Below, one piece after another: positions 11,189-22,214 of a stretch of DNA of 64,000 nucleotides. Position numbers and translations under genes: made by a program. The notes beneath the pieces were generated by a model that had not been told where the DNA came from, did no database searches, and saw only the letters and a program-made list of their open reading frames with translations. How positions within the stretch are numbered: the first letter of the stretch is position 1; every line of letters begins with the position of its first letter. Origin of the DNA: Cryptomeria japonica (Eukaryota; Streptophyta; Pinopsida; Cupressales; Cupressaceae); assembly GCF_030272615.1 (NCBI RefSeq), contig NW_026729194.1, forward strand, positions 62,001-126,000, given 5' to 3'.

Positions 11189-12110
11189 ATGTCTTCACAA
11201 AAGGAAAATCAGTTTTCTTTCATCTTTGAATCAAAATATTGTGAAGCTTTCATCGCGATGAAGGTCAAGGTTGATGATATGTATGAGGAATGAAAATTTA
11301 AAAAGGAAGGCTTGTCGAAGAAAGATGAATATGCAAACTCAATGAAATCTTCTCATTCTTCTCATTCTCTTCCTTGTTCTCTTGTTGATTCTCAGAAACA
11401 ATCTCAAAGTGGTGGATTGAGGTTGTTAACCAAGATGGGCTACAAAGGAAGGGGCCTTGGAATTTATGGACAAGGTATGGTTGAACCTATGAAGGTTGAA
11501 GCTAAACCTCGCTATGTAGGATTGGGGTATGGTGAATGATAATGCTCCAAGGCTATGGATGCAAATAATTGTCCAAAAGAAGAACCATCTCAAGAACAAT
11601 CTGAGAGAGGCAATGTCACATCACCTTGAGGCAATGGTGACACATGTAATATGTTTAAGAGAAGAACAAACACAAATTCTTCTCGGCATGCATGTACCAA
11701 GGGTGACCATCAAAGGTATAATAAGCTTGATTATTCCAATGTTCCTTTTGATTATAAGAAGCATGACGATATAGAAATTTTGTGGGTTGAATAACCATAG
11801 TGTTTCCAAGTGTTGCAAAAGAATGGCTTTGTATAGGAAGGTAACATAAATTAGGAAAGGGACACTACATAAAGAATCATCTCCAGTTTGGAAGAAAGAG
11901 AAAGGCAAGAAAGGATGGATATTGAAAATTCCTTGTGCTTAGGTGAGCATCAAGAAGCTAACTATTGGAAGCTTCATCCTGTCCTTCATCTCAAGAAAGA
12001 CAAGAAGAAGATTGCAATTGATTCTCCATTGGTGAACATTGGTCAAGTGAGGAAGCTCATGTATGTGAGTTAAACTTCTTCACTCATGTCTATAAAGGCG
12101 GAAAAATAAG
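11189..12110 (+). pseudogene. Gag-like protein with G-patch and zinc knuckles, copy 1
   Basis: Translation from ATG at 11189 gives MSSQKENQFSF and meets a TGA at 11291-11293, where the family evidently had Trp. The same frame continues to 11539 and contains a G-patch: GLRLLTKMGYKGRGLGI with downstream VGLGYG, the expected glycine spacing of this RNA-associated domain. Beyond a frameshift come HQRYNKL, a decayed CCHC box and a basic stretch LHLKKDKKKIAID. Copy 2 (13607-14734) has the same order. In a gag-like protein the G-patch would be expected to bind RNA or contact helicases; that is inference. G-patches are known at the protease end of some betaretroviruses, but I know of no described plant LTR family with this layout. 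The copy is not functional. Confidence 0.7.
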
Positions 12111-12492
12111 GTAACATGAAGCATAAAAATGAAGTAGTTGCATGTAAGCCTAACTATCATGTGTTTCAGGGATCATAAACACCGTAACATGAGAATTTGT
12201 CATGGGAGCCTATCAAGTGGATTAAAAGTGTTGTTAGCTCATTGTCATTACTATCCTTGTATTTGTTATTGCTGCTAATGTGTTGTACATGGATAGTAGC
12301 TCAGGCAATGAATGTAGAAGGATATGGGAAAATGCAAATGGGTATCAATATGCTTTCAATTATTATAATAATTGTACGACTTCTTGATGAAGAAAGAGCA
12401 CAAATAGGGTGGACGGATACTCGAGAAGTGGGAAAGTATTTTTCTCACTTAGCGTGTGATTAAGAACCTTTTGGAGGTCCAAAAGTTCCTCA
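12111..12492 (+). other. 3' untranslated part of internal region 1
   Basis: There is no recognised coding here. The sequence parallels 14735-14950 in the second unit, including a hydrophobic 88-codon frame at 12197-12463 that is not conserved as protein. Confidence 0.5.
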
Positions 12493-12503
12493 GTGGGGAG
12501 GAA
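12493..12503 (+). promoter_or_regulatory. Polypurine tract before LTR 2
   Basis: GTGGGGAGGAA lies directly before the LTR start TGATCCA. The second unit has TGAGGAGGAA at 14951-14960. Confidence 0.75.
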
Positions 12504-13533
12504 TGATCCAAGTGGATCTCAAGTCTATTAGGGGATTTGAGCCCCTAACCTCCAACCTCTAAAAAAACTGACTTACTGTTCTACCAATGTCAATGCCTTT
12601 ACCTATATATGGCATGAGTTTGATTTAAACACTACCTATGGTTTGCAATAATTTAAAATAGGGGTCGGTGGGTGTTGAAACACTGACCCATCAATTACCA
12701 AAATAACATATCACTATTGTACCATGAAATAATTTTAAATTTTATGTGAGCAATGCATTTTTTATAGAATGTTTCAAGCCTGCATCATTACAAAAAAAAA
12801 CCCTATATGGTTTTTTAGAGTCTAACAAATGCATAAAGCTAAACAAGGGGGTTGTAAACCAATTGTAAAGAAGGGTTTTGTTGTGAGGGGGTTAATTTAT
12901 TAATTATGGTGGTTTTAGTCCCATATGAAAAAGTAATGTATAAAAGGGGTTGATAGGATTTTTTAAAATTCATTCCTAGAGATAGAGAATTTAGAGTACA
13001 CTTTCAGAACAATAGGAAGAGATTAAAACTCAATGATTTCTCTGAGAGTATATTGTATGACTCTTAAGTCATTTTGTAATGGCTTGTTGCTCATGTACTC
13101 TTGTTGAGAGTGAGAGTCGCATTGTCATTTCTTAGCATTATGATTGTGACAAAAGGATTGGGTAGGATGCTAGAAAGTTCTTGTCGGGACAATGTGGAAG
13201 TAGGAAGATCCTGATGGTAGCAATCTTCCTTGGAAATAGATTGTAACTTACTGAAAGACCATGGTGATGTAAAAGAATTTACATCATAATAATTCCATTG
13301 ATCATGCTTATCTACCGATCTGGAGATGTAGCCAGAGTTTGGTGAATTTCATTATCAAATATTTTCTCTCTCTTTTCCTGGTGCATGATTTTGTCAACTT
13401 ATTTTCTTTCCTACATATTATGTGATTATTTTCTCTTTTCACAAGCAACGCCAATTTCTATCTTGAATTAAATTTGTATCTTGGTGAATCTAATAATTGT
13501 TAATTGATTCATAGTAAGGATTTTATAGATCAA
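12504..13533 (+). repeat. LTR 2 of the G-patch element
   Basis: This 1030-bp LTR runs from TGATCCAAG to ATAGATCA, so its termini are 5-bp inverted repeats (TGATC/GATCA). TATAAAA lies at 12939-12945. A tRNA-like stretch near its start includes, on the minus strand, GGCTCAAATCC, close to a pol III B box. Confidence 0.8.
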
Positions 13534-13537
13534 GTTT

Positions 13538-13548
13538 GGTATCAGAGT
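13538..13548 (+). promoter_or_regulatory. Primer-binding site, internal region 2
   Basis: TGGTATCAGAG matches the standard plant initiator tRNA-Met site, four bases after LTR 2. Confidence 0.8.
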
Positions 13549-13606
13549 CGGTCTGACAAGTTGCAGGTTGTGGGATACTTGGAGAAAAATCAAGAAGAAT
13601 GAGGAG

Positions 13607-14734
13607 ATGTCTTCACAAAAGGAAAATCGGTTTCCTTTTTTCTTTGATGCAAAATTTTGTGAATCTTTCATGCTGATAAAGGTCAAGGTTGATGAGATGT
13701 ATGAGGAATGGTAATTTAAAGAAGGAAGGCTTGTCGAAGAGAGATTAAGATGCAAATGAGCAGTGAAAGCTCCTCATTCTTCTCATTCTGTTCCTTGTTC
13801 TCTTGCTAATTCTCAAAAATAGTCTCGAAGTGTTGGATTGAGGTTGTTAAGGAAGATGGGATACAAAGGAAAGGGCCTTGGAATTTATCGACAAGGTATG
13901 GTTGAACCTGTGAAGGTGGAAGCTAGACCTCTCTATGCAAGATTGGGGTATGGTGAAGGAGAATGCTCCAAGGTCGTGGATGCAAAGAATTCTCTAAAAG
14001 AATAATCATCTCAAGAACAATGTGAGAGAGGCAATAGCACATCACCTTCAGGCAGTGGTGAAACATGCAAGAAGTTTAAGAGAAGAACAAACATAGATTC
14101 TTCTCAGCATCCATGCACCAATGGTGGCCATCAAAGGTATAAAAAGCTTGATTATTCCAATTTTCCTTTTGATTACAACAAGATTGAAAATATAGAAATT
14201 TGGTGGTTTAGAAAACCATGCATATTTTATGGGTTAAATAACCATAGTGTTTCCAAGTGTTGGAAAATAATGAATTTGTACAAGAAGGTAAAGTCAACCA
14301 GGAAAGGGACACTGCATAAAGACCCATCTCCAGTTTAGAAGAAAGAGAAGGGCAAGAAAGGCTGGATGTTGAAAATACCTTGTGTTTATTGCAACAAAGG
14401 TAGACATCAAGAAGCTACCTATTTGAAACCTCATCCGAAGCTTCATCTCAAGAAAGACAAGAAGAAGATTGCAATTGATCCTCCATTGGTGAACATTGGG
14501 CAAGTGAAGATGCTCATGTATGTGAGACAAAATTCTTCACTCATGTTTGTAAAGGCAGAAAAAGAATGTGATCAGAAGCATAAAAATGAAGTAGTTGCAT
14601 GTAAGCCTAACTATAATGTGTTACAAAGATTATCAACGCCGCAACATGATAATTTGTCATGGGAACCTGCTAAGAGGATTAAAAGTGTTGTTATCTCATT
14701 GTCATTAATATCCTTGTATTTGTTATTGATGTGA
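13607..14734 (+). pseudogene. Gag-like protein with G-patch and zinc knuckles, copy 2
   Basis: The copy begins MSSQKENRFPF and is soon stopped (TAA after MYEEW). A later frame holds the G-patch block GLRLLRKMGYKGKGLGI (about 13836-13890). Further on, CIFYGLNNHSVSKC is a CX2CX4HX4C knuckle with its second Cys changed to Tyr. CVYCNKGRHQEATY (about 14380-14420) is a second knuckle with its last Cys changed to Tyr. The frame from 14366 stays open for 122 codons to 14734 and includes LHLKKDKKKIAIDPPLVNIG, almost identical to copy 1. The product is broken by several stops. Confidence 0.7.
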
Positions 14735-14960
14735 ATATGTTGTACATGGATAGTATCTAGGGTAGTGAATACAGAAGGATGTGGGAAAATGCAAATGGGT
14801 AGCAATAGGCTTGCAATTATTATAATCATTGTAAAACTTCTTAATGAAGCAGGTGCACAAACAAAGTGGATAGATACTGGACAAGTAGGAAGGTGATTTT
14901 CTCACTTAGTGTCTGATTAAGAACCTTTTGGAGGTCCAAAAGTTCCTCAGTGAGGAGGAA

Positions 14961-15927
14961 TGATCCAGGTCGATCTCGAGACTATTAGGGGATTTGACAC
15001 CCTAAACTCAAACCTCCTAAGGAACCGGCCTACTGTTCCATCACTGTCAATTCCTTTACCTATATATGGTGTCAATTTGATTTAAGCACGACCTATGGTT
15101 GGCAATGCTTTAAAATAGGGGTTGGCGGGGGTTGAACCGCTGACCCACCGATTGCCAAAATAACATATCAGCGTTTCATAGTGTGAAATGATTTTAAATT
15201 TGATGTGGGCGATGTATTTTTTATACAATGTTTCAAGCTTGAATCATAAAAAAATAAAACCATATATGGTTATTAACAACCTAACAAATGCATAAAGCCA
15301 AACAAGGGGGTTGTGAACGAATTGTAAAGAAGGATTTTGTTGTGATAGGGTTTTTGAAAATTCATTCTTGGAGATAGAAAATTCAGAGTAGTCTCTTAGA
15401 ACAATAGGAAGAGATAAAAACTTAGTGATTTCTCTCTTAGACAATATTGTATGACTCTTAAGTCATTTTGTAAGGGCTTGTTGCTTATGTACTCTTGTTC
15501 AGAGTGAGAGTTGCAGTTCCATTGCTTAGCATTGTGAATCTGACAAAAGGATTAGGCAGGATGCTAGAAAAGTCTTGTCAGGATAGTGTGGAAGAAGGAT
15601 GAACCTGATGGTAACAATCTTCTTTGGAAATAGATTCTAACTTATTGAAAGACCATGGTAATGTAAGAGCATTTGCATCATAATAATGGCATTGACCACG
15701 TGTATTTATGGATCCAAAGATGTAGCCAGAGTCTGGTGAACTCTGGTATCAAACCTTTTCTCTCTCTTTTCCTAATGCATGATTTTTGTCACCTTATTTT
15801 CTTTCTTGCATTTTATGTGATTATTTTCTCTCTTCATGAGCAACGTTAGTTTCGATCTTAAATTAAATCTATATCCTAGTGAACCTAACAGATGTTAAGT
15901 GATTCATAGTAAGGAGTTTACAAATCA
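14961..15927 (+). repeat. LTR 3 of the G-patch element, promoter deleted
   Basis: It begins TGATCCAGG and ends CAAATCA. Compared with LTR 2 it lacks about 65 bp after GTTGTGA, including the TATAAAA box, with a short TGA repeat at the deletion ends. Confidence 0.75.
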
Positions 15928-15995
15928 TCACGTCACATCCCATACAATTTCTTCACTAAACAATGTTGTCACTATGTCACAGGTGAAGAAAACTA

Positions 15996-16006
15996 CTCTG
16001 ATACCA
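15996..16006 (-). promoter_or_regulatory. Primer-binding site of the copia-like element
   Basis: The minus strand reads TGGTATCAGAG, two bases from the LTR that begins at 16009. It shows the outer element runs on the minus strand, opposite to the nested array. Confidence 0.8.
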
Positions 16007-16008
16007 TA

Positions 16009-16195
16009 TGAAAGTGTTGAAATAGGAAAACCAAAGAAGAATTTGATATCAGTTGATATTAATTTGTTCATAATGTATACCTTCAATTAGGCAATACAAA
16101 CAATCCAAAACTATTACATAACCATGGCAAGTAACCAAGCGATAGTTTATTTATGTAAACAAGAACTAACACTATTATCTAATGTAATATGCCAA
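16009..16195 (-). repeat. 5' LTR of the copia-like element
   Basis: This is the partner of 7820-8008, starting TGAAAGTGTTG on the plus strand. Its last bases are eroded, so the end is approximate. Confidence 0.65.
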
Positions 16196-19100
16196 GTCAT
16201 TAGCTTGGATGGATAATTTTTTTTAAATGGGACTATAAGATGACTCTCATGCATGGAGAGGTTCTGCAAGAATTTGAGCTAGATTAATATAAATAGCCAT
16301 TCAGTATTCAACTAATGATCACCATTAGTCCAAGTATGGTAGAGGTTTGTGCACAAATAGTGTGGCTAGCTTGGGGCTAGTCATATGGCCATTGAGATCA
16401 TATTTCTATTGGTCATTTATTGAATGAAGTCCTTGATGGACTAGTTTCAAGGAGAGTAAGTTCTCTAAGCATTTTTTATCATCATAACGCCTCATTTTTA
16501 TAAAGGATAGGTCATAAATGGTTTTCTTCATTCTTTCGGCCTTTAAATCTAAATCAGTGACATCAAGTTATTTTGCCCTTTTTATGGCAACGATTCCATT
16601 TATAAACATCCACAGAAGCCTAAATGGTTCCTCCTTGAAACCATGTGTATCATTGAAAAATGGGCTCTGAAGAACCAATTGCATGGGACTTTGAAAATCA
16701 TGAGGTGCTCCCTCTACCTATAACTTATTATATAGGTGATCTCCTCAGGGCTGAAGTAAAACAATGTAAGAGTCAAAAATATCTCTAAAAACTCATAGTA
16801 GTCATGTGTCACCAAGAGCCAATGGGTCCATGTAGGCATTAGGATTATTTTCTATTTACCTAAGAAATGTCTACCATGGCCAAATACATGTGGCTAAAAG
16901 AATTGTGCATTTTAAAAAATAACTAAGTGCAATAGAAAATATTGGTACCTAATCTTTTTTTCATGCTTGAAATAGATAGTTGATGTTGTATTTTTTTTGT
17001 AATGTGCTTAAGAACATTTGTATTGTATGTCTTTCACTTGAAATTATATCTAGGCAGAGGGATGGACCCAACTGGAGATCATAAACACTTGTATCATGTT
17101 CAAATCCAAAGATGTTAAAGCCAAAATAAAGAAGGCATCTTGTATATCTATCATGAAACTAGAATGAGAAATGATTGGTGAAGACATTATTAAATTTACC
17201 AAATAATTGTGGAGCTCCTAATTTGGAAGCTTCAACTAATCTTTCATTGTCTACCAAACTAAATGAAATTTCATATAAAGGAACAAAAATATTTTGTAGC
17301 ATCATGTGGGATTCATATTATTTCTCTTACTACTATATCATAGATCACAACTTGAATCTGTCTCCCATGATAGTTAAATTGGTAGGATTGTACTACCATG
17401 CGGAAACATCTACTAGTGCACCATATACTTAGCCATAGTAGAGCTTTGTATCCTACACCCAAATGATTCATAATCACTTTTCAACACATTGTTTAGAATT
17501 TATACATGAGCACCCTTCCTTAGAGTCTTAGGTTTCTTAGACAATCTAGACTCAAAAATTGAATTTGCATAATCTAAAACCAAAAATGGGTTTCTACAAT
17601 AATTATTTTTCATGGTCCTTACATTGGTGATTTATGATGTTTCTAGACTAGGAGATAAGGCATAGGATCCACTATCCTTAAATTTAGGAGGAAGCTCCTA
17701 AAGCTTCCTTATGGGAGGGGTGCTTTTCCTCCTTGGGCATTCACTTCCAAAGGTTGATTGTATAGTATCCATGGTTATTTTTTCTTTGTACAATTCCTTA
17801 TGCTTAAAATTCTCAAAAAATTTACTAAAAAGATAACACTATGCTTTTTCTACAAAAATTCTCTCTTAAAATGCTCTGTGATTCTAAAATGCTTTCAAAT
17901 GACTCAATCTGTCACTTGTATTAATATTTAAAAAGGGATTCCCCTCTCGTGTGTTTAATGCATTGAACCATTGGCCACCATGATTCTCAAAGGATAAATT
18001 GGTGCACACACATGTAGATCCATTCTACTAAAGATTTTAAAATTTATCACATGAATAGAGCATATTAAATAACGACCATTGATTCCCATAACAATGAACC
18101 ATTAATTGTCTTTCAAAATGAATTGATCCAAAATGGGTGCTAAGATGTGAACAGGTGACTACAATCCACAAGTTTTATTCACCTTTTGCATGCACATGAC
18201 ACTTATGAAAAGAAAAGTAGAAAACACACATGCAATGAGGGAAACTAACTATATACAATAAAGGATAAAGAGTTAGGTTGAAATATTTTAGGAATGAGAA
18301 TATTTCCTTCTTTTTTTATAAAATCATGAGCAGTATATCCTTGTAATTAATTATCTGAAAGGGGCATCTTCATAATGAGTCAAACTTAACATGTTACTCA
18401 AGATTTGTGCCTCTTTCCTCCCACTTGAGGACTGAATCTCCTTCTTTGAAATTAGGGTCCAAAGTTTTATGATAAAAAAAACTTATTTAACATGTATTGG
18501 AAACTTACCATTGCATCATGAGCATGCTCCCTTACTTGTTGGAAGTTAAATAATTCATCTAACAAGACATGCATTGCTCTATTTTTCTCAATATCAAAGT
18601 CTTTCAACAATTGCAGAGATAGAATCTCTATTAAAATCAATATATAATACTCTTTTCACATACTAGTTCATACAAGGATGCCTTAAGAAAAAATTTAGAG
18701 TGATGAAATTGACTGATAGGGTTTTCTCTAGGTTCTTGTGACACTCCCTTTGACTATCAACCCCTAGTCTTTTGATTAATCTGATTAGATTATTATTTGT
18801 AGGTTTAGTTAACTCATTCACTTGTGGCAATATTTTTATAATACCTTCAAGTGAATACCCTTCTTCAAGGAAAACCTTAAAAATCCTTGAACCACGAGAA
18901 TCTTTTGTATTGTCCAATACAATGGTCCTTAGCGCACCAAATCTTGTAACAAGCACTTCTTGAAAGTTTGGTATCAAATTAATTTTCACATCTTTCAATA
19001 AAATAACTTTATAAAATCTTGTTCATGAGTCGGTAACTTTAGGAATCTATTTGTGACCAATAGTTAATAGAGGATTAATCATTTTGATGAAATATAATCC

Positions 19101-19489
19101 AACTATGCAAAAGGCTAATCTAAAATGATCGAGTGAAGTAGCATGGATAAATTCCTCATTTTTCTAACAAATAATTGAAACGATTAGCACTTTCTTACTA
19201 GATCATGGAAATTGAATAATAGACTTGGCCAATAATATCCTACACTAATGATCTTTATTGTGGTGGTCTATGTTGAGAAATGACCACCTAAAGTCCCATA
19301 ATGTATTTCATGAAGTCCCATAATATACTTCATAACCCATGGTTGTTATACATCAACTTCCTCATCTATATAATCATCAAGGAATGTTCATTATATGATA
19401 TATTAAGCACTTGTATTATGCAACAATAGCTAGTGTAATCTTCAAATATAATCTTGATTGTATTAAATCTTGCTTAAGGAGTCTATGAT
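16196..19489. other. Decayed, unidentified sequence with coding-like minus-strand stretches
   Basis: The minus strand carries scattered open stretches separated by stops and shifts, for example one from about 17770 beginning MDTIQSTFGSECPRRK, and a 111-codon frame at 18663-18998. I recognise no domain. Because a copia gag remnant lies just upstream on the same strand (19490-20150), these could be later parts of the same dead element, but no integrase or reverse transcriptase motif was found. Confidence 0.3.
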
Positions 19490-20150
19490 CTATATAAGTT
19501 CATCCTCTTCCTCTATTATTTGGTCTTCCTCTTTCTCTACCTCATCCTCTATTATTAGTAGAAGATTCACGTTACGATTTAGTAATGTGAGAGGGAGAAG
19601 ATTCATACTTTTCTTCAATTTATTATGAAAGACTAGAAAGTTTGCACAAATTTTTTTGTAGAACATCACATATCCTTCTCATGAGATTGCAAAGACCCAA
19701 TCAACTCTACAACTTTGGAAGTGGTTAGATCTTTACTTTCTTCAGTGCCTATTACTATTGAATCAGAGAGGAAGAGATCTGGGAATTTTTCTTACATTTT
19801 TTTGTTCTAATATTGTTTTCCCTTTGATACCTTGAATCCTAATAATAAATTCATGAATGGACTCAACTTCCTTCATCCTTAAATTTTCAAAATGCTTGAA
19901 CAAATAAAAGTCTTACTGATCTAATGTTTTATGTTCCTTTATATGTAATTTGAGGGCCGCCTATTCATCCTTTGATATCAAAATACAAATTCAAGGGCAA
20001 AATTAAACATCTAATATAAATTTAATTATGAAAAGAGCTTTGTTGTCCTTCCTTTTTTCTTCTTTCAATTGATTTTTGTTGATTTGGTGTCAGTGGATTC
20101 AATGCATTTTGACTATAGGAGTTGTGTATCCCACTTCCACTGATTCCTAG
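19490..20150 (-). pseudogene. Copia gag (UBN2) remnant
   Basis: On the minus strand, MKEVESIHEFIIRIQGI, then KIPRSLPL and, after a frameshift, ESKDLTTSKVVELIGSLQSH match the usual order of the copia gag domain. An acidic tract (IIEDEVEKEEDQIIEEEDEL) follows at about 19495-19580. At least three stops interrupt it. This gag is a different subfamily from the one at 8650-9481. Confidence 0.6.
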
Positions 20151-21807
20151 GGTTCTTGGGATGATAGTTGGGTAATCATTTTGATATACCAATAATTATA
20201 GTTGTATCTAGTAAATAGCAAAAACAAAAATGATAAGTTACTACTATTAGCCATTTAGAGATTAATATTTCTCTAACCTTGCTACACGCACAATAAAAAA
20301 ATTCTACAACCTACTCTACTACTAGTTGAAAGATTATAAATTTAAAACAATCAAATCATAGAAAAAGGAAAAATTATTCAATTTAAAAAATCTACATATA
20401 TTATCTTTGCATATAAAAATTGAAAAAATCTATATATAGAGGAGGGGGCCGGTAGTTGTACAGTGTCCAGTAGTTCTACACCACTTGTGCTTATAATAAC
20501 TAGTCTTGCCATGTATTTATATTATATATTGTAAATAAATAATTCACATGTAAATAAAATTTTTACCAAATATTAGTCAAAATAAGTCAATACTTGAACA
20601 CATGAGAGCCTATAAATGCTACATAAAAAAAAATAAATACATTCATTAACAAGCGAAATAAATAATATTTTATTTCAAATAAAATATCACAGCTATCCAC
20701 TATAATTGTATCATTTATAAAATAAGTGCTCACTTCAACAACTAATGTTATCATAGTGAAAAAATATTATTCTTATGTGTACAACTATTAGGGTAGCAAT
20801 GTACATGCATTGGAGTAATTCACATTAACAAATTGTCTTATCACAAATTTAAAAGGTGAGTACAATTATTATCTTGTATTCAAATGTTTTTTATGTTCAA
20901 CTATTGGTCCTTTTGTGTCAATATGAAAGAGAGAGATAACAAACATTTATGATTATTAATAGGTATTTGGTCCATTTAAGTTTTCATTAATAAAAGTGGG
21001 ATATGTTGTACCATTACATATCCATTTAAGTTGTATATAATTAGTATTTTACATATAAATACAATATTCTACTATTAACAAATTTATTCAACTACTAGAA
21101 ACTTTTAGATTTGTTTTAACTAGAAGATATCTTTTTTTTTTCATTAATCTATTTAAATAAATATTATATTACAATATTATAATTAATAATGACTTAATAT
21201 TTATTATAATATTGTAATTAATATTAAATTATTATAAAGATATGATAATATTATAATGTTTCATATATTCTTTTATTATATTTTTATATTCCCTTTAAAT
21301 ATTTTGAAAAGAAAAAAACTTAAATTACAAATTTATTATGTGACTATAATAAGTAAAACATTTAAGTTTTATAATAATGATTTTTTAATAAAAAATTCTA
21401 AGATAACTTTAACAATGGCAATTAATATATGTTTAGATTGAAATTAAGATATGCTATTAAAACAAAGATTTTATAATTGTCATTATATTTATTCATCATT
21501 ATTGTTCAAATATTTAGAATAATACAAAATAAAATAATAAAGAAAATAAGTAAATGATATCAATAATATATAATTTTTAAAATTATAATTATAATATAAT
21601 AAAATTAAAGTACTACATTGTCCTATAAGAAATAGAATGATACTTATGTGCGTTATAATGTACCAACATTTTAGTAATACATGTACAAATGTATATGATG
21701 ATTATAATAATTTTTTCAAGATAATTTTAATAATTAAAAATTAATATCTAATTATATTTAAAATATTAGAAATTTAATATTTATCATAATCTCTCTTCAA
21801 ATATATT
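20151..21807. other. No gene; extremely AT-rich tract
   Basis: From about 20480 the DNA is dominated by A/T runs and TTATAATAT-type words, and no frame is credible. A short GC-richer patch (GAGGAGGGGGCCGG) sits near 20441. Confidence 0.6.
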
Positions 21808-21853
21808 GATTTATAATATAAAAATTTACAAAATGTATAATAACATATTATAA
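21808..21853. repeat. Direct repeat flanking the LINE, left copy
   Basis: GATTTATAATAT...AATGTATAATAACA recurs at 23834-23879 with a few mismatches over about 45 bp. This may be a long target duplication made by the LINE insertion, or part of an older AT-rich repeat. Confidence 0.55.
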
Positions 21854-21879
21854 GATTCACTCTACCTACTACCTAAGTG

Positions 21880-22210
21880 CTTGTGGGAGAATTGCCACTC
21901 TTTGGAACCCTGCTTTTTTTGAAGGCTCACTGATTCACTCTAAGGCTCTGATTGGGAATCAAAGGAATGACCTTTGGATGTTTGTGGGAGATTTTGATTC
22001 CCCTTTGTACCCTTCTAAGAAAGCTAGTGGTTGTGAGGACTACTCGGACAATATGACTGATCTTGTTGATTTCATCTCCTCCTCTGGTTTGATGGACATT
22101 AACCTCAATGATTTTAAGTTCAGTTGATTTTAAGTTCACTTGGTCTAACTGGCGTCATGGGAACCATTTGATTTTGGATAGGGTGTTGGTTTATACTAAT
22201 TGGGTTTTAT
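21880..22210 (+). pseudogene. LINE endonuclease (EEP fold) fragment
   Basis: The plus-strand translation includes NDLWMFVGDFDSPLYPSKK, SGCEDYSDNMTDLVDFI, SSGLMDINLNDFKFS, FTWSNWRHGNHLILDRVLV and YTNWVL. This is the C-terminal half of the apurinic/apyrimidinic-like endonuclease of plant L1 LINEs, including the GDF(N/D) and TWSN...LDR blocks. A short duplication (TTTTAAGTTCA) near 22120 adds a stop and a shift before TWSN. The N-terminal half is absent. Confidence 0.75.
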
Positions 22211-22214
22211 AGGG

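Larger units (their letters stand above)
10086..15927 (+). mobile_element. LTR-internal-LTR-internal-LTR array of a G-patch gag element
   Basis: Three LTRs (about 10086-11112, 12504-13533, 14961-15927) alternate with two internal regions (11113-12503, 13534-14960). Each internal region starts with a tRNA-Met primer-binding site and ends in a polypurine tract, and each encodes a decayed protein with a G-patch and zinc knuckles. No pol is present. The LTRs begin TGATCCA and end GATCA or AATCA. Sharing of the middle LTR by two internal regions suggests unequal recombination or insertion of one element next to another. The array sits inside the leader of the minus-strand copia-like element. Confidence 0.8.
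7820..16195 (-). mobile_element. Gag-only copia-like LTR element, split by a nested array
   Basis: The minus-strand order is 5' LTR (16009-16195), tRNA-Met primer-binding site (15996-16006), a leader split by the G-patch array (about 10086-15927), a decayed copia gag (8650-9481), about 630 bp without recognised coding, a polypurine tract (8009-8019) and the 3' LTR (7820-8008). The LTRs share TGAAAGTGTTGAAA, AAAACCAAA, CCATGGCAA and AATGTAATA blocks in order. No protease, integrase or reverse transcriptase is seen between gag and the polypurine tract, so apart from the insert this was about 2.5 kb and non-autonomous. Flanks ATCAT (left) and GTCAT (right) could be an imperfect target duplication. 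Confidence 0.7.
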
